Numbered from the stretch's first letter, positions 1-15,100 are shown. The stretch is 64,000 bases of DNA from Dendrophyllia cribrosa (GCA_024195265.1 JAJLRJ010000010.1:581782-645781), one strand, 5' to 3'. Numbers and translations are program-made. The notes: generated from the letters alone by a model not told the origin.

Positions 1-424
1 GCCAATCAAAATCGAGCTAGTGACACCAATGTATAATAATATGGGTGAATGGTCACTTACCAGAGATTGTAAACAATAAAAAATTCAAATCGCCAGCATT
101 AAAAGTGGTTGCAGTTGTTACGAGAGGTGGTCGCATATGTTGTAGTTCAATTTTACCCTTGGTTCAATTTGGATTTTCCTTTTGTTTGACATTCATTATC
201 ATATATTAGCATAGAAAAGAACAATGGAAAATCCAAATTGAACCAAGGGTAAAATTGAATTACAACACATACATTGTACAAGAGGTTTCAACTTTAATCA
301 TTTCACTGGAAAATTTTGTTATTTTGGAAAACTGGTCGCTTAGGAAAAGTGGTTGCTAACTAGAGGTGGTCGTATATGGAGGTTCTACTGTTATTGATCT
401 TATATTTCTGTAACCCATATTTAG
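1..424. other. intron of gene 1 with an inverted-repeat MITE
   Basis: The only clear structure is a MITE at about 137-270. Its arms GTAGTTCAATTTTACCCTTG and the matching CAAGGGTAAAATTGAATTAC fold back on each other. A second copy lies at about 43111-43236. The rest contains AGTGGTTGC and GTGGTCG phrases seen elsewhere in the window as degenerate repeats. Confidence 0.7.
137..270. mobile_element. fold-back MITE, family 1 copy A
   Basis: The two ends are reverse complements over about 40 bp, ending TTGTAGTTCAATTTTACCC and GGGTAAAATTGAATTACAA, around a short AT loop (TCATTATCATATATTAGCAT). The same loop and arms recur at 43111-43236, which marks a mobile family. No coding capacity. Confidence 0.75.
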
Positions 425-3169
425 ATTATCAGGAGACAGTGGCGTTATAACTGACGGAGATGGTATATATCCCTCTTCCTCAAAATGTTCTTGGCTTATA
501 GAATCTCAGAGGTGGGACACTGTTTTTATTGTTTAATAAGTCATACATGTTTATTTATTTATTGCATGTAAAATACTCAACTGTAATTTATAACTTAAAA
601 CAAAAGAGAACTCTTCTCCCTTCCACAGTAAAAACACTTCAAACTCCACTATACACTAAACATATTTTATGTACTTGAAAAAGTATAATCATGGTTAAAG
701 TTTCTAATGCTACTCTTATTTTAGAGTGGGGCTTATTTGTAGATGGCCCTTATTAATTTCTATAATAAAGAGAAAAAAGAACAATCCAACATACAAATTG
801 TGGACTAAAAACTAAGCTCTGCATTCATGATAAGGGGTGCAATGCTTATTAATACTGTTTCAAGTTAATGTGGTATTTCACAGGTTTATATTTGTTAACA
901 GGTAGTTTCCCTGACTGTTGAGCTTATTCTCTACATGGTGCATTTTTTCAGACACCTGTAGCTAAAAAGATTAAAAGAGTTAATCAAAGGCTAGTACATG
1001 TAAATATGAGCCAACTTGTTGTGCAATGCTTGAACCCTTCCCTCTCTGAGACGTTTTGTTCCACCAACCCCCACCCTCTGCGTCCAACTCCCTACCCTCC
1101 CATCCCCTCCCTCCCATCCCCTCCCTCCCATCCCCTCCCTCCCATCCCCTCCCTCCAATACCATCCCCATGGCTAAGGCAGGTGGCCATTAAATATTGTT
1201 GGCTCATTCACCGACCCTCCACCCCTCCTCTGTCCTAGCTGTTTGGTTCAGCCAACCCCCACCCCCAACCTCCCCTCCCTCCAATACCATCCCCATGGGA
1301 ATGGCAGGTGACCATTACATACAGCTGTATCATGGACATTATAACTCATTCAAAGCATCGCATATTCACGATTTAAAAATCAAAATGATGACCTAATCTT
1401 GTCCCCAGCCGACCTTTCCTCATGAGATGAAGGTATTTGTCAGCCAGCCAAGAAATTTATATAGCGATCAGACAAATTTTTTTGAACCAAAAATTAGTTC
1501 TGATTACTTGAATCTTATATTCTATAATATTACTTTTAAATATTTCAGTCCAAATAGCACAATTCATCTAGATTTTGAGGAGTTTGCAACTGAATGCAAC
1601 TGGGATCATTTGTATATCTATGATGGCAAGTCTGTTGAAAGTCCTTTGATAGGAGTGATAAGGTAAGAACATGTTATTTTGGTATATTCCAACTACCAGA
1701 TTGAGTTACCTGTATTAACCCAGAGAAAAAAAGTCATTCTGTGAAAATAAAATAACCATGATCATAAAAAATTAATTATACCTTTACAATAGTGCTGGTC
1801 ATAACATTTGCCATTGGACACTTTATGATCACCAATTTTTTACATTGTGCTCAGACACCAATGATGTCCCAGTATTAATAGTGATATTCATTGATGTCCC
1901 AGTACTAATAATGATGTCCAATGATGTCCCAGTACTAATAACAGGATATTCCAGTACTATTAATGATGTCCCAGTACTAATAACATAACTTATTATTATA
2001 AGTTTCTGTCTTAAAACTCTTGTCATCTACATGTAGTACTCATGATATTTGCTTCTAGAAGTGGGGGGGGGGGGGGGGGGGGGGGGATGGTTAAAGGAAC
2101 ATTTGAAGCCAAGTACGAATTTTTCCATGGGTTGGGAGGGGTGGGGGGAAATTGGGGGAGAAGATTCAAACCAAAAACCTTCCATGGGGGAGTGGGGTCC
2201 AGTTATGGCTATTTTCTGAACAATAATTTTGTTTCACTTTAAAAGTCTCTTTCAATACATTTACAAGGCCTCTGATATTACGCGATGGTGCGATTTCGCA
2301 TAATCGGCCTCAAATCGCATCCGATCGCATAATTCACGAAAAATCGCATAATTCATAAAAAATCACACAAAATCGCATAATGTGAACAAACCACACGATA
2401 CACTATCGCTTTAGCTAAGAAACTTAAGCTAAAATTTGTTTTTTTCTATTGAATTATCCTGCATCAAATAAACAAACCGCCACTTTCGATCGAAGCTACA
2501 TTCGTTCTTGGCCACAACAAGCTTGGTAACTGCGAAAATTTCTTGAGCACATGTTTTATTTAGCCTGGTTACTAAGGTTAACCAAGATGGCCGCTGGTTT
2601 ACAGACTCTTTTCTTGGATTCTGTTGTTTGTTTTGAATGTTCCTTCATAGCTAAAAGCTTCAAAATGTACCACAAAGATAGCGAGCACCGTTTTAAAACA
2701 GGTATTTTCGTTTTCTTCCTCTGAAACCTAGTAAAACATGCATAAAAAAGTTCCAGAAAAAATCGCATAATTTGCATAATTTTCCGCATAATAGTCCTTG
2801 CTTATCGCATAATTTGCCACGAAAAAATCGCATAATTTCCATATTTTTATCGCGTAATATCAGAGGCCCTGCATTTAGGCTCTGAAAAGACAGTGTTAAT
2901 TCATTGTCCCAGTCTGTATGCCAAACTAGAGCTACATGTAATTGTGGATCTTCAGGCAAAGTAACCATGTACTATAGTTTGACCATTGAAGTCCTATTCA
3001 TATGTTTCTTTTCTTACTGTATGTATAGTGGGCTCGTAAAGAATGGAGCCAATCCAAAGTACCCTGACAGACAAGTTGATCTCAACATAGACGCCAAGTC
3101 TGGGGTTGCTTTTCTATACTTTTACAGTGATCAGAACTACGTAGAGAATGGTTTTATAATTAAATACAG
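425..3169 (+). CDS. gene 1 CUB-domain exons (425-511, 1549-1662, 3029-3169)
   Basis: Three phase-2 exons give a continuous CUB-type sequence. The first contains LSGDSGVITDGDG and CSWLIES, the second DFEEFATECNWDHLYIYDG, the third SDQNYVENGFIIKY. A Cys followed by a Trp-Leu-Ile motif, then an acidic EFxTEC-WDHLYIYDG core and a hydrophobic end are hallmarks of attractin-type CUB domains, which bind ligands or calcium outside the cell. All joins use the same phase (AG plus one base). The introns between them hold MITEs and simple repeats only. Confidence 0.85.
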
Positions 3170-6100
3170 GTAAGCTGCAGTATATCAGTGAGGACATTAA
3201 TGGGGTGGGGGAGGGGGGAGGGGGGAGGGGTACTCCGGATTTAAAGTAACGGGGATGTGCAAATGGGGGCAAAAATCAATGCCTAAAAAAATCCCTAGAG
3301 CCTCCAGCAAAACCCAATAAAAGCGCCTGAACCAAAATTAAACCCAAAAAACTTCCATGCTGAATTTTTGAACCTTAAAAAAAACCCAGAAGGGATTAAA
3401 TGATATAATAAGTTTGGTTGTCAGTACTGAATTTGTAGCACTGTACTTAGGCCTGCACGGCAACATTCCTTTACCACAAATCTTCATAATTGTTGGTTTG
3501 AATACCCAAAAAATCCCTACTTCACTCAATCCACCTCAAAAAATACTTGCCAAAATGTTCTTACCCAAAAAAATCCTGGAATTGAAGAATTCAAACCCAA
3601 AAAACTCCTTTGCACATCCCTGTCACTTTAAATCCGAAGTACAGTGTACCCCCATCCCCGAGGACATTTACCATTTAACATAATCATTTTTATTTCCATT
3701 CTATGTGAATTATAGTTTGAAGATCCACATTCTAATACTAAGATACATGTAATACGTACATGGGCACAAAAAGATATGAAGTTTCTCTTCAAGTTTTCAA
3801 CTTGATACCTTATGAGCCAGCACAGTGAGATATCGAGTTGAACGCAAGAGAAATTTTGTATCTTCAAACAGCCTTGCATTTTTTTGTTTGTTAATATATA
3901 ATTATATAAATGACACTAACTACAGAGTTTTATGCAATTTTCTAAAGATTTCTAAAGATTTTGGAAAATTTTTCATAACACTAAACATTTTTGATCATTT
4001 GTGACCCTCCACAGGATTCCATGTACTAAGGTGATGACACGCACACGGTATGTTAGCACGGTAAAACAAAAGATAGAAATTTAACACGATAACCGTGCCG
4101 TGCACTTCAGCCTCGTTAAAATTTTCTTTTGTTTTACGCAACACAAAAGAAACAAAAGAGGTAAATAATGAACCGTGTCAGCATTCAACAACAAAAACTA
4201 CCGTGCGAACAACACACGCTTACCGTGCGAACGCACACTTACCGTGCAAAAACACACTTACCGTGCATGAATGCACTCTGCGTGCAAAGGATTTTTTTTA
4301 AGTTTCAGAGAGAAGGTTGAAGTGTGATTACCAAGTGTTGCCTGCACTCAGAGTTTCCCGAGGTTGGACATTTTGGACGGTTCTTCCTAGATAATGGCTT
4401 CATAGTGATCGAGTTTGAAGCTGTTTATGGCTGTAGGAGGTGATCCTAATTGTCGCTTTCCAATAATATCTTTCAGTAACCTTTCCTTACTTAACTGTTT
4501 ACAATCGCCGAAGCCACCATTAAAATCCAATAACTGTGGAAAAAACAACCACGTGTAAAGGAGTTTAATTCACGTAAACAAGTGGCCCTGAGTCCTGTGT
4601 GAAATAGTCACGCTTTTGTGATCGAAACTTTCGACGGACGTTCGGCCTGTTGTTTCTAAAATAAATCTTGAATGAAACTAAAACAAATACAAGCTTGTTG
4701 TCTGCTGTTTGCTGTTGCATACTTTGAAAGCAGGCCCGGGAAAGCAGGTTTCTTTGCGTAGAAAACAGAGGCTATTGTAAACATACCTGTCGTTCGCAGG
4801 TGAACATTTAGTCTGAGCCAAATCAACATCGCTTACCAGAAGCGCTTTGTAAAACTAAACGAACATTTAATATTGTGGACCAACAAAAGTGAAAAATAAA
4901 ATCGAAAATTGTCGAAAATTTTGGACTTCCGTACGAAAACAAATCGAAGTTGGCCGTACGGGAGTATTCTTTGACGCGAAAAATTTCTAAGTGTCACGAA
5001 ATGAGTTGCTCGCGTAGTATACAGAGACTCAGTAAATTAGTCTGAGCCAAATCAACATCGCTTGCCAGAAGCGCTTCGTAAAGCTAAACGAACATATAAT
5101 ATTGTGGCCCAACAAAAGTGAAGAGTTTTGGACTCCCGTACGAATAGCAAATCGAAGTCCGCGTACGGGTGCCGTACGAATAGCCAAAACAAACATGTTT
5201 CAATCAGACCACTGATCTTCATTATGCTCACTGGTTGACTGTAGTTTTTGTTAGAAAATCAACACGTCGTCAAACTGAATTTCACTTCTGTCATATCGGC
5301 TGCCAGCGATTATTGTGATATTACTACAAGAAAAATTATTTAGCATGCCGGGGAAGTCAAAGCAGTGTACCGTGTCAGAGCTTTACTATGTCAAGGAAAG
5401 AAAACTTTACCGTGTCAAGAAAACAAACTTATACCGTGTCAAGATAACAAAGCTTTACCGTGTCAAGAAAACAAAGCTTTACCGTGTTAAGAAAACAAAG
5501 CTTTTGCGTGTTAAGCAGGTAAGAACAATAGTGACTAACACGGAACACGGTAACTTTTGTTTTTCTTTTTAAATATGCGCATATCAGAACTCTTGACACG
5601 ATTAGCGTGTCGTGTCACAGCGTGCTTAGTACATGAAATCCTGTGGAGGGTCACATTTTCCGAAAATTGCCGAAGATGTCCGCAGACGTCAGAAATTATC
5701 TGAAGAAGATTCAAAGATGTTTTGATTGACTAGGCCAACACCTTTTAGCCCATTTAACATTTTTAATAAGGGAAAACATGATAAATTATGGTAGCTACAG
5801 TAATGTGAATATAATTACGTAATATTAATATCTTCACTCTCCACAGTGAACATAAAATTGATATCTGCACATGTGTTGATTTTTCCACGATGGGAGAAAT
5901 CCTTGTATTTTGATTTCACTGAGAAGTTTATATAATAAATATATAAATAATAAATACAGATAACTTTAATTTGTGTCATTACAGCCAAATTCGTTGTATC
6001 GCGATGCGCGTAATGCAAACTTTGAAAGTTTTCTGTTTTTTCTGTTCCGTCAATCATCTCAATGGGGGGTGGGGTTAACACGGAGCGAGTTGAATTTAGC

Positions 6101-9100
6101 ACGTTGAGAGATTCCCACAAGTTTGATTCGGAGAGTTCAGTGGCGAGATATTTTATTCGAAGAGCTGGCGAGAAAGGATTTTTAATCGAACAAGATGGAT
6201 ACAGGAGAGGAATTCAGAAAGTTAATTTTATCCATCGATTTTACCTTAGAATTTGTTTCTTCGCTTGTAAATGAGATTTGCATCGGGCATATAAATAAGT
6301 GAGCTCCGCTGGCGTTGGACGTTTTATTGGCTTCAAAAGTTTGCATAAAAAAAATTTGACGACTATTTATTAAACGTTCAGTAGTTCATAATAAGAACAC
6401 AAGGGGGTGTAACAATTTTGTGGTCCCCCGTTGTAGATTGTCAACGGGACAAAGGGCATTTTACTTTCGGGGTCCAAGGGAATGGAATGGGCTAGCCGAT
6501 AATATTAAGAACACTAAAGAAATTGATAGTTTTAAAGTGCCCATAACGTTTATTTTTTTATTTTCTCATCTGAATGTAAACACCACACAAGGAACCTCTG
6601 CAAAACAATTTCACGCTTTGCACAAAATGCAAATTTTTTATGAATATTTCAAATCTTCAAAATCCTATTTTTTTTTTGCGGTATACCCGTTCCGCTGTTA
6701 AGAAGGCCAACGGGCTCGCATGTTCCTAAATCTATGTCACAGTTCCTTTGTTTGAAGTCACAAGTTCCTTTGTTTGAAGTCACAAGTTCCTTTGTTTGAA
6801 GTTACATGTATGTGTTCCTTAATCTACGTCACGGATACTCTGTTAATTATAACCGAGAGGGACCGAAAGGAGACTAATGCGAAATGGCGGCAAATTTCGA
6901 AGACTTTAAAAAATCATAAAAAATTCACGTTTTGCTGAAAATTTTATCAAAAATTTTTTTCGCAGATGTTCATTATGTGACATGTAGATTTAGACACGAA
7001 AGAAAAAAAAAACGTTATGGGCACCTTAAGCGGTCACTTTTTAATAATATGTTTCATATATGAAATAATTTTGAATATATTTTGAATTTAGTTAAATTAC
7101 TGTAAATAATAAGTTTTCTTAATTACAAGTATTATGTACATGTAGTAGTTAACATTGTGACCGAAAAGCCCTGTTGAAGGGAGTCTCAATGAAGTATGTA
7201 TGTATGTATGGGGAAAACCTTCTTCAACTTCCATGGAATATTTCATATAGATGCTGGCAAAATCAACTCCGCTGGTGAGCCGAGAAGTTCGAGCTTTTCC
7301 TTTTGTTTACATCTCCCGGGGAGCATTATTCGTTACGGTCGACCGGACATGCATCAACAGTAATAATATGCAAATGTGAACTGACAGTATGTAGAAAACG
7401 AATGTAGTAACATGGAAAATAAAAGAAAACATGCAAAAACAAGATGCAATGTAATTGAATATGAACTAAATATTTGAAAGAAATCATCTTGAAGATGATT
7501 TTGAAGATGAAATCATCGAAAGAATTTTCGGCTTTAAGTTTGTCTTACGGTACAGTACACTCTTTCGAATCGGCAGATCATGGCCCACGTAAACATCATG
7601 AATATAATTTTCGGTAAAAAAATATCCTTTGGAGCCAATGTCCTTTTTGCCACATCCTTCCAGGTGCTTTTGTATTTGTTGAGTAATAAACTTTGGCAAA
7701 AGGCGAAGACTTTTAGTCCAAATTATAGCGTTATTCTCTCCGCGCTGGAGATAGTCACTCAGTCAAAGACACCATTTTGTTCAGTTTGTTTACCCAATAC
7801 AGATCACGTGACCATAGCGCGAATAAGGTCTATTGCATTGAAACATTAACACAACTGCAACTTTCTTAAAAAGGTTTCAAAACATGACCAACTTATCCTA
7901 GCCTGACTTGCACTCAATCCCTCCTCTCCCCATCTGATGTCCTTTGTTTAAGGGTTTGTTCTTGCCATCATCTGGCCCCAGTTGTTCAAAAGGTGGATAG
8001 CGCTATCCACCGGATAAATCACTATCCAGCGGATAATACAATGGATTTTGTTAATGCTTATCCACTGGTCAGTGATTTATCCGGTAGATAGCGCTATCCA
8101 CCTTTTGAACAACCAGGGCCTGGCCGTTTAATATTTACACCAATCAGAGCTCGTTCAGTCCCATTCCTGAAATTCCTGACGAAGAAAAAATTGGCCAACA
8201 ATCATGCTGATTGGTGGTCACATGGTCAGATGACATCAAGAACAAGCCCTTAAAGAAAGGACCCCAGTTGAGACATGAAGAGAAGGGAGTCAGTGCGAGT
8301 GCCTACAAAAATCTCAGAATCAGGCTAAACCAATCCAAGTACAACCCAGGTTTTACAAAGCAACAAACCTTTAAAAATCTCATTAATTTTGTTGTTCAAA
8401 ATGATCTCATTTATAAATTTATTAAATTTTAGTCGTAAAAATCATTTTTCTTTCTTTAATTGTACAGTGTATCAAGAGATTGCTCAGCTAAATGCAGTTT
8501 TCATGGTGCCCATTGTGCCCATTGTGACAAAGATAAAAACTGTGTGTGTGACACAGGATGGACTGGTTCTTTTTGTAACATCCAAACCTGCATTGCTGAC
8601 TGTGTAAATGGATATTGCGACAACACCACAAGACAGTGTGTGTGTGATTCTGGATTCTTTGGTAAGCAAAAAGCACTTTTTTGGCAGTACTGAGATTGGA
8701 GTATTATTTTGTTATTATCACGATATTGGCAGAGATTTTTATTTCTTCATAATTATTATGCATCCACTACAATATTGGTTTTAAGCTGCCCTGCTTCTTA
8801 GCACTAGTGCAAGCATTAAGCCGGATGTTCGCGGTTATTGTTTATGTGCGTCCTTACTGCACATGCAATCCCTGTCGCAATGCAATGGTACATCATGCAC
8901 AAGTGCATGTGCAAAGGAAGGAATCTAAACATGTAAGATTGTGAAAAAATGAACAAAAAATCAATGCATGAAGTTTAAAATTATCCCATTTTTTCAACCC
9001 ACACAACATCGAATCCCGGCAGCTTGTGGTTGTCAGGGTTTGCAAATGCTGTTGTTTAAAGATTAGATTTACTTCAAGGGATGTCACCAGTTGTTTTAAT

Positions 9101-12100
9101 TTTCTTGATAGACCCACTCATTGAAAATTTGGCATAGAAATTTCCATTCTAGAGCTTCATTTGCAATATTGCTAGACTATAAACAGACATTGGGGCCATA
9201 TAGAGTGAGAAAGGCCAATTTTTTTAATTAAAAATTTATATTAATAATATTATTGTTATAAGCAGTTTAATTTGGCATTTTATTTAAATATTTGATCACA
9301 GGGCTAATGTCCCACAAGCCATTCTAATGTGAGAACTGTACAGTATAGGGACAATTAGTGCCTGTGACTAGTCTCTTCAATTTAAACCCCAGCATTACAC
9401 TGGGACCATATTTAGTCCTCATCACTGATAAGATTTTTTGATGAAAATGGGTAGTCCATAGAACGGCGAGTGAACAGCACCTAGAATATCAGCGGCTCGC
9501 AAAATCTATCAGTGCTTCATTCATGTAGGACAAATGGAAAGTACAGGCAGCCCTATCAAACTTGTTCCCAGTGTCCTGTTGATGGTCCCCTTGGGTGTGC
9601 AGACTTTAAAGTTGTTAATGCCTCACTTTGTCTTCAAACAGGTTCATCCTGTAATGTTACCAGTGATGGAGCATTCTGGGTCCAGCATTCTTCAAAGGGC
9701 CAAGGTCAGTACAATGCAGCTGAAATCACTTTTGAGAACTGCAGCTGAAACATCAACAGCAATAGAATGATAAGAGAAGAGGTAAATGGCAGGGGTACTA
9801 ATACTAAAAAGCCCATTGCTCCAGGTCGGGATGTCAGCTGAGTTGCAAGGTAACTTGCCATATACTCAGAGTTGCTTGGTCATCTTGAAAATCCTGTGGA
9901 AACATCGCACATTACTTTGACTAATGCATTTCTATGACACATGTCTTCACTACTGTTTTGTTTTAGGGTTTTATGTTGTTTATATCACCTTTATTTCATT
10001 TTCAGTTGTTTTCCTTATGCTTTGAGCTTGATGAAAGTGACCGCGAACCATCACTTTGACATCACTTGCATGTGAATTCATACTTGTGTTCATGTTTGGC
10101 CAGGGCTTTAAGACTATATGGTTTGACACTAAATTTTGAATCATTATTTGTTAATGTTAATTTTTGTTCTTGATGTTGCTTGTTACCGTACTACCCAGAC
10201 TTAATACAGGGCAGAGCATCCCATGCTGCAGCTTTGCTGGGTGACAACATGTGGGTGTTTGGAGGCTTCTCGTTAAACTCTGCACAGCACTTTGACAACC
10301 TTATCAGGTACATACTGCATTTATCAGGTACAAATTGTATGGTTGAATAAAATGTCCCTGTTAGCAAAGGGTACAAATGTAAATTCAGATGACGCCAAAA
10401 CTACAGCAACATCAGCAAAGTGAAATGATGACGGGCGACAAGTAAGATTCTGTGAAATTGTGAAATGTCCTGTGGTACCATTCAAATGAAAGCTTAATTC
10501 AGCAGTACTTTCCCGGGGTGCTGTTTATTCTTCTGGTATTTTGATAATGAATAATTATAATTTATTTTACCTTCTCTTGGCAGTGACAGTTTGCTAACAC
10601 CTCTCTACCTCGTAGGTATCACATTCCGAGTGATAGTTGGGATGTTGTATCACCTGCCGTTAACTCTGTTGAAGGTCCATCTAGGCATTATGGTCACTCA
10701 ATGGTTTCTTATCATGTATGTAGTTTCATAGGATGTTTAACTCCCCGCTCTTTACTGACACAATGGAAATTATTTCTAAGTCATTTAAACACTACATTGT
10801 ACATTATACATCGTTCTTTATCAGCTGCTATCAGGTTGCTTGTTCACATGGTAGGGGGGGGGGGGGGTTAGGGTTAGGGGGGGGGGGGGGGGGTTAAGGA
10901 ATCTGGACATCTGGGTGGGAAGGGCTGAGGGCTAAAAATTGGCAGTCGCCAGGTCACCAAAAATGACTTGAAACTCACCAGGGCCAACAATAGTTGAGGT
11001 CTGATCGCCCGATGTGCAACTGTGTTACCGAATTTCGAAAAGTTGTGATGAATCTGTACGTATCTTAATGTATATATGCAACTTCCTTTAATAGTTATGT
11101 TAATTTCTTATTTTTTTCTTGCAGTCATCTTTGTACATATTTGGTGGTAGAATCAACCAAAAGACCTCCTGTGAGCTGTGGTCATTTGACACACAGACAC
11201 TATGTTGGTCATTGTTAACCAGTCAAGGCGATGCACCTCTGTCTGTGTCTGGACACACAGCCACTCTTGTCAATTCTAAAATGATTGTTTTGTTTGGTTA
11301 TGGACCACAAAGGGGCTACACTGATAAAGTTCAAGAATATGACTTGGGTAAAATCATTTTCTTGGTGCTAACAAAAGACTCAAAAGTGAGAACCACACAC
11401 CTTACATAACATACATGTAAGGTACTGCTCAATAGCTTTCTTTGAAAATCCACATGTAAAGATGTTGTCCACAGACTCAAAAGTAAGAACTAGCCTGAAA
11501 ACAGTACCACAGGAAAGTTAACTGCCCATCAGTGGTCACGAGTCTTTAGGATCTTAACCACAGACTCACTCAAAAGTTAGAACCACCTTGTACAGCATAG
11601 TAGACATCACCACAGAAAAGTACTGCTCAGTATTTTTCATTTAAATGGTCACACTTTGGGATTTCATCCACAGACTCAAAAGTTAGAACCATCTCGTACA
11701 GCATTATAAACAGTACCACCGAAGGGTACTTCTCATGATCAGTAGGTTTCATTTAAATTGTCACAGTTAACATGTACATGAACATACATGTATGGATGTT
11801 GAATTTATTCACAGACCCAAGATCTAGAATCATGCATACAGCTTGTAATAAAAGCATACTTAGTAGACTGAAAGTTCCATGGAAAGGTACTGCTTTTAAG
11901 GTTTTTAAATTATTGTGATCTAATGTTGAAGTTTCAATTTGATTGGTACAGTAGCTGTAACTTACATGTACAGTAACTGAAAATTGTGTGGTACTGTAGG
12001 GACAAATGTTTGTTATCTGTCTTGGAGATGTGTTCATCTTAGAAGGGTGTCCTTTTAGAGAGAAAGTTAAGCTGACTTGGAAAAATGCTTTTTTACTTAT

Positions 12101-15100
12101 ATAAATACTTGACTGTTAACATAATAGAGTCTGGCAAGTGGAGTGTGTTTGAGGTGCCCACAGACATCATCAGACCATCATATGGACACAGTGCTGCTTA
12201 TGATTCTGTGCGTCGCCTAATCTACATTCATGGTGGATTTTATGAGCAAAAATGGACAATAAAACTGGCCACAGTTTTAACTTCTTATGATCCTATTGCA
12301 AGAACATGGTAGGTACCTGGTAAAGATAGATTAATAATAATAATTGAAGGGCTCCCTGCAATAACGTCCTCAGTGCGTTTTTGGAAAACTTTCACAGAAA
12401 TCTTGGATTTTTGGCCTCCAAAGGGACTCACTTGCCAAAATTATGACTGGATCATGTACATATGACTGAAAGGATTTAATCCAGGTCAACAAATCTTCTA
12501 TCTTCGAACAGAATAATTTTTTATTTTGAAAAGATACATAGGGTGTCCTGGGAGCCATAGGGTGTCATAGGAGCCCAAAACATTTTCTCAAAGATGTGGA
12601 TTTTCTTCCCCATTTTGGAGCTGTTTTAAGTACATTAACAATAATAAATCATTAATTTGACAAAACTGTGCTTTTAAAGGCCTAAAACATACAATTTTAG
12701 TGAAAGTTACCAAAAACACACTCAGGACGTTATTGCAGGGAGCCCTTCAATTATAAACCCTTAAAATTAATTCCCAGAATAAATTATGAAAGACATTAAT
12801 TAACTTTTGAGTCTGTGGATGAAATCCTATGGTGTGACCATTCAAATGAAACCTCTTCAGCAGTACTTTTGTATGGTACCATCTGTTCTAACTTTTGAGT
12901 TTGTGGATGAAATCCTATGGTGTGACCATTCAAATGAAACCTCTTCAGCAGTGCTTTTGCATGGTACCATTTGTTCTAACTTTTGAGTCTGCTGACAAAA
13001 TTCTATGTGTGACCATTCAAATGAAACCTCTTCAGCAGAACATTTGCATGGTACCATTTGTTCTAACTTTTGAGCCTGTGGATGAAATCCTATGGTGTGA
13101 GTCCATTCAAATGAAACCTCTTCAGCAGTACTTTTGCATGGTACCATTTGTTTTTCAATATTAATTTTTACAAAATGAAATTTAGAATTTTTCTTGAATT
13201 TCTTTTGAGTAATCACCATCGCCATATAAGAGGTAGGTCTGACCATGACTGACTTCCTTGTGCTGGTATTTTAGGTGTTTTAGCCTGTCTATTAACATGG
13301 AATTTCTTCTTGCTAATGATTCTATTTTATTGTAGTAGACTAGAAAAATTAAGATATATTTTTTGTAAAAATAGTATAAACTTACTACAGACATTTATCT
13401 TTCAATTAGTGATCATTCTTTGTTGTCATAATAAACTTGATCATGAAGATCTAATTTGCACTCCACCTTTCACCCAGTCCAAATTGGCCAGAAAATAGAT
13501 AACCCAGTTCATTTTTTGTGTACTCATTTTCTCTATTTCCTTTTGTAAGACATCTTTTGACATTTGTAAACTAGTGTTACAAACAACTAACAATGTATAT
13601 CAATTGAGACCGAATGGGGATTGACTGGGGGGGGGGGGGGGATTTTGTGAGGTCCAAAATGTGCTTGTACAATGAAAAGGTTAAAGAGAATGGTCAAGAT
13701 CAAAGTGGGTCTCTTGGTCCAACTGAAGCTTGCAGGGGGGTTTGATTAGAGGTTTTTGAAAAGCTTTGTTATGGAACAGCTTCAGTTCTTAGATGAGTCA
13801 TAGCTTATACAGTATATGCACCTACATGCATTAGCTTAACGACACTTACCGATTTTGTCAGAACTGGGCAGCCAGACTGGTCAGTTCATAAACAGAAGGA
13901 AGTTTTATGAAGAGCTGTTCCTACAAGTCCCATGAAATAATGCATGCTATCTACCAATAATCCCTGATCTGGAGGGAATACTATGTACCAAGAATGAACT
14001 TACATGTACTAACTGGCTGGCCAGTTCTGACAAATGGTAGTGCTCTATAAAATTTAAATTAATTTACCTTGCTAAAAATATTATTTTTAAATTTCTTTGC
14101 AGGAAATCCCTTAAAGGTAGCAGTGTGCCTCGGTTCCTTCACTCTGCAGTTTTTCTGGGTGATGTGATGCTAGTGTTTGGTGGTAATTCACACAATGGCA
14201 CAGTACAGTCACAATCTGACCAGCAGTGCTTCTCCACAGACTTGATTGCTTATGATACAGGTGTTGTAATTTTAATGTTAATACAGTTGAACCCCTATTA
14301 ATCCACCACCCCTAGCAGCCACCTAGCAAAGTTCCAGGGAAACTGTTGGCAGTGTAATGCTGTAAATAAAACCCTTTATTAAGCGACCACCGCTATTATA
14401 CCCTTTCACTCCCAGGGTCAATTATGGAGACATGTATTATAGTTCTAACTTTTGAGTCTGTGGACGAAATCCTATGGTGTGACCATCCAAATGAAACCTC
14501 TTCGGCAGTACTTTTGCATGATGCCATTTGTTTTTCAATGTTTTACAAAATGGAATTTTAAATTGTTCTTGAATTTTGATTTTTGGCACTCTTGGGAGGT
14601 AAAGGATTAAGTGGCCATACACGGCCATCTTTTGGCCTTCCTGATGAGGGTTATCCCATTATATTATTTGCTTTTACTCCTCCACGCCTTATGCTAATAT
14701 ATGACAAACACCAGTATTAAGCGGCCACTTGCCATCTCCCTTAGGGTGAGCACTTAATAGAGGTTCAAGTAAAATCTGCCATTTTGAACATCATGATGGT
14801 GAAAATCATTGTTAACATTGTCCATGTAACAATCACAGTACAGATGCAAAACCAAAGCAAATAATTATGAGCAACTTTTGACACTCAATTTTGAAAACTG
14901 CTCTTTCATTGGTTATTCCCTGCTACATGTACATGTACTGTAGAAGTAACAGCCTCTCGTCATGTTTTTTTTTAAGCTTGTGATGAGTGGAGAAGGGTAC
15001 CATATTCTGGGAATATAAAAGCTTCTGGGCGATATGGCCATACTGCTTTACTGGTCAACAGGTAACTTAAAACTACCATTGATAATGGTTCAATTTAGCA

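Noticed and set aside
5315..5572. 85-codon ORF with YRVKKTKL repeats
   Set aside because: A product of ACCGTGTCAAGAAAAC repeats inside a TIR element; no other coding evidence.
10866..10880. Interstitial telomere-like GGGTTAGGG
   Set aside because: Only about two units between two poly-G runs; chance or slippage is enough to explain it.
12857..13246. 129-codon minus-strand ORF
   Set aside because: It is a translation of four tandem 88-bp repeats; the repeated peptide mirrors the DNA repeat.
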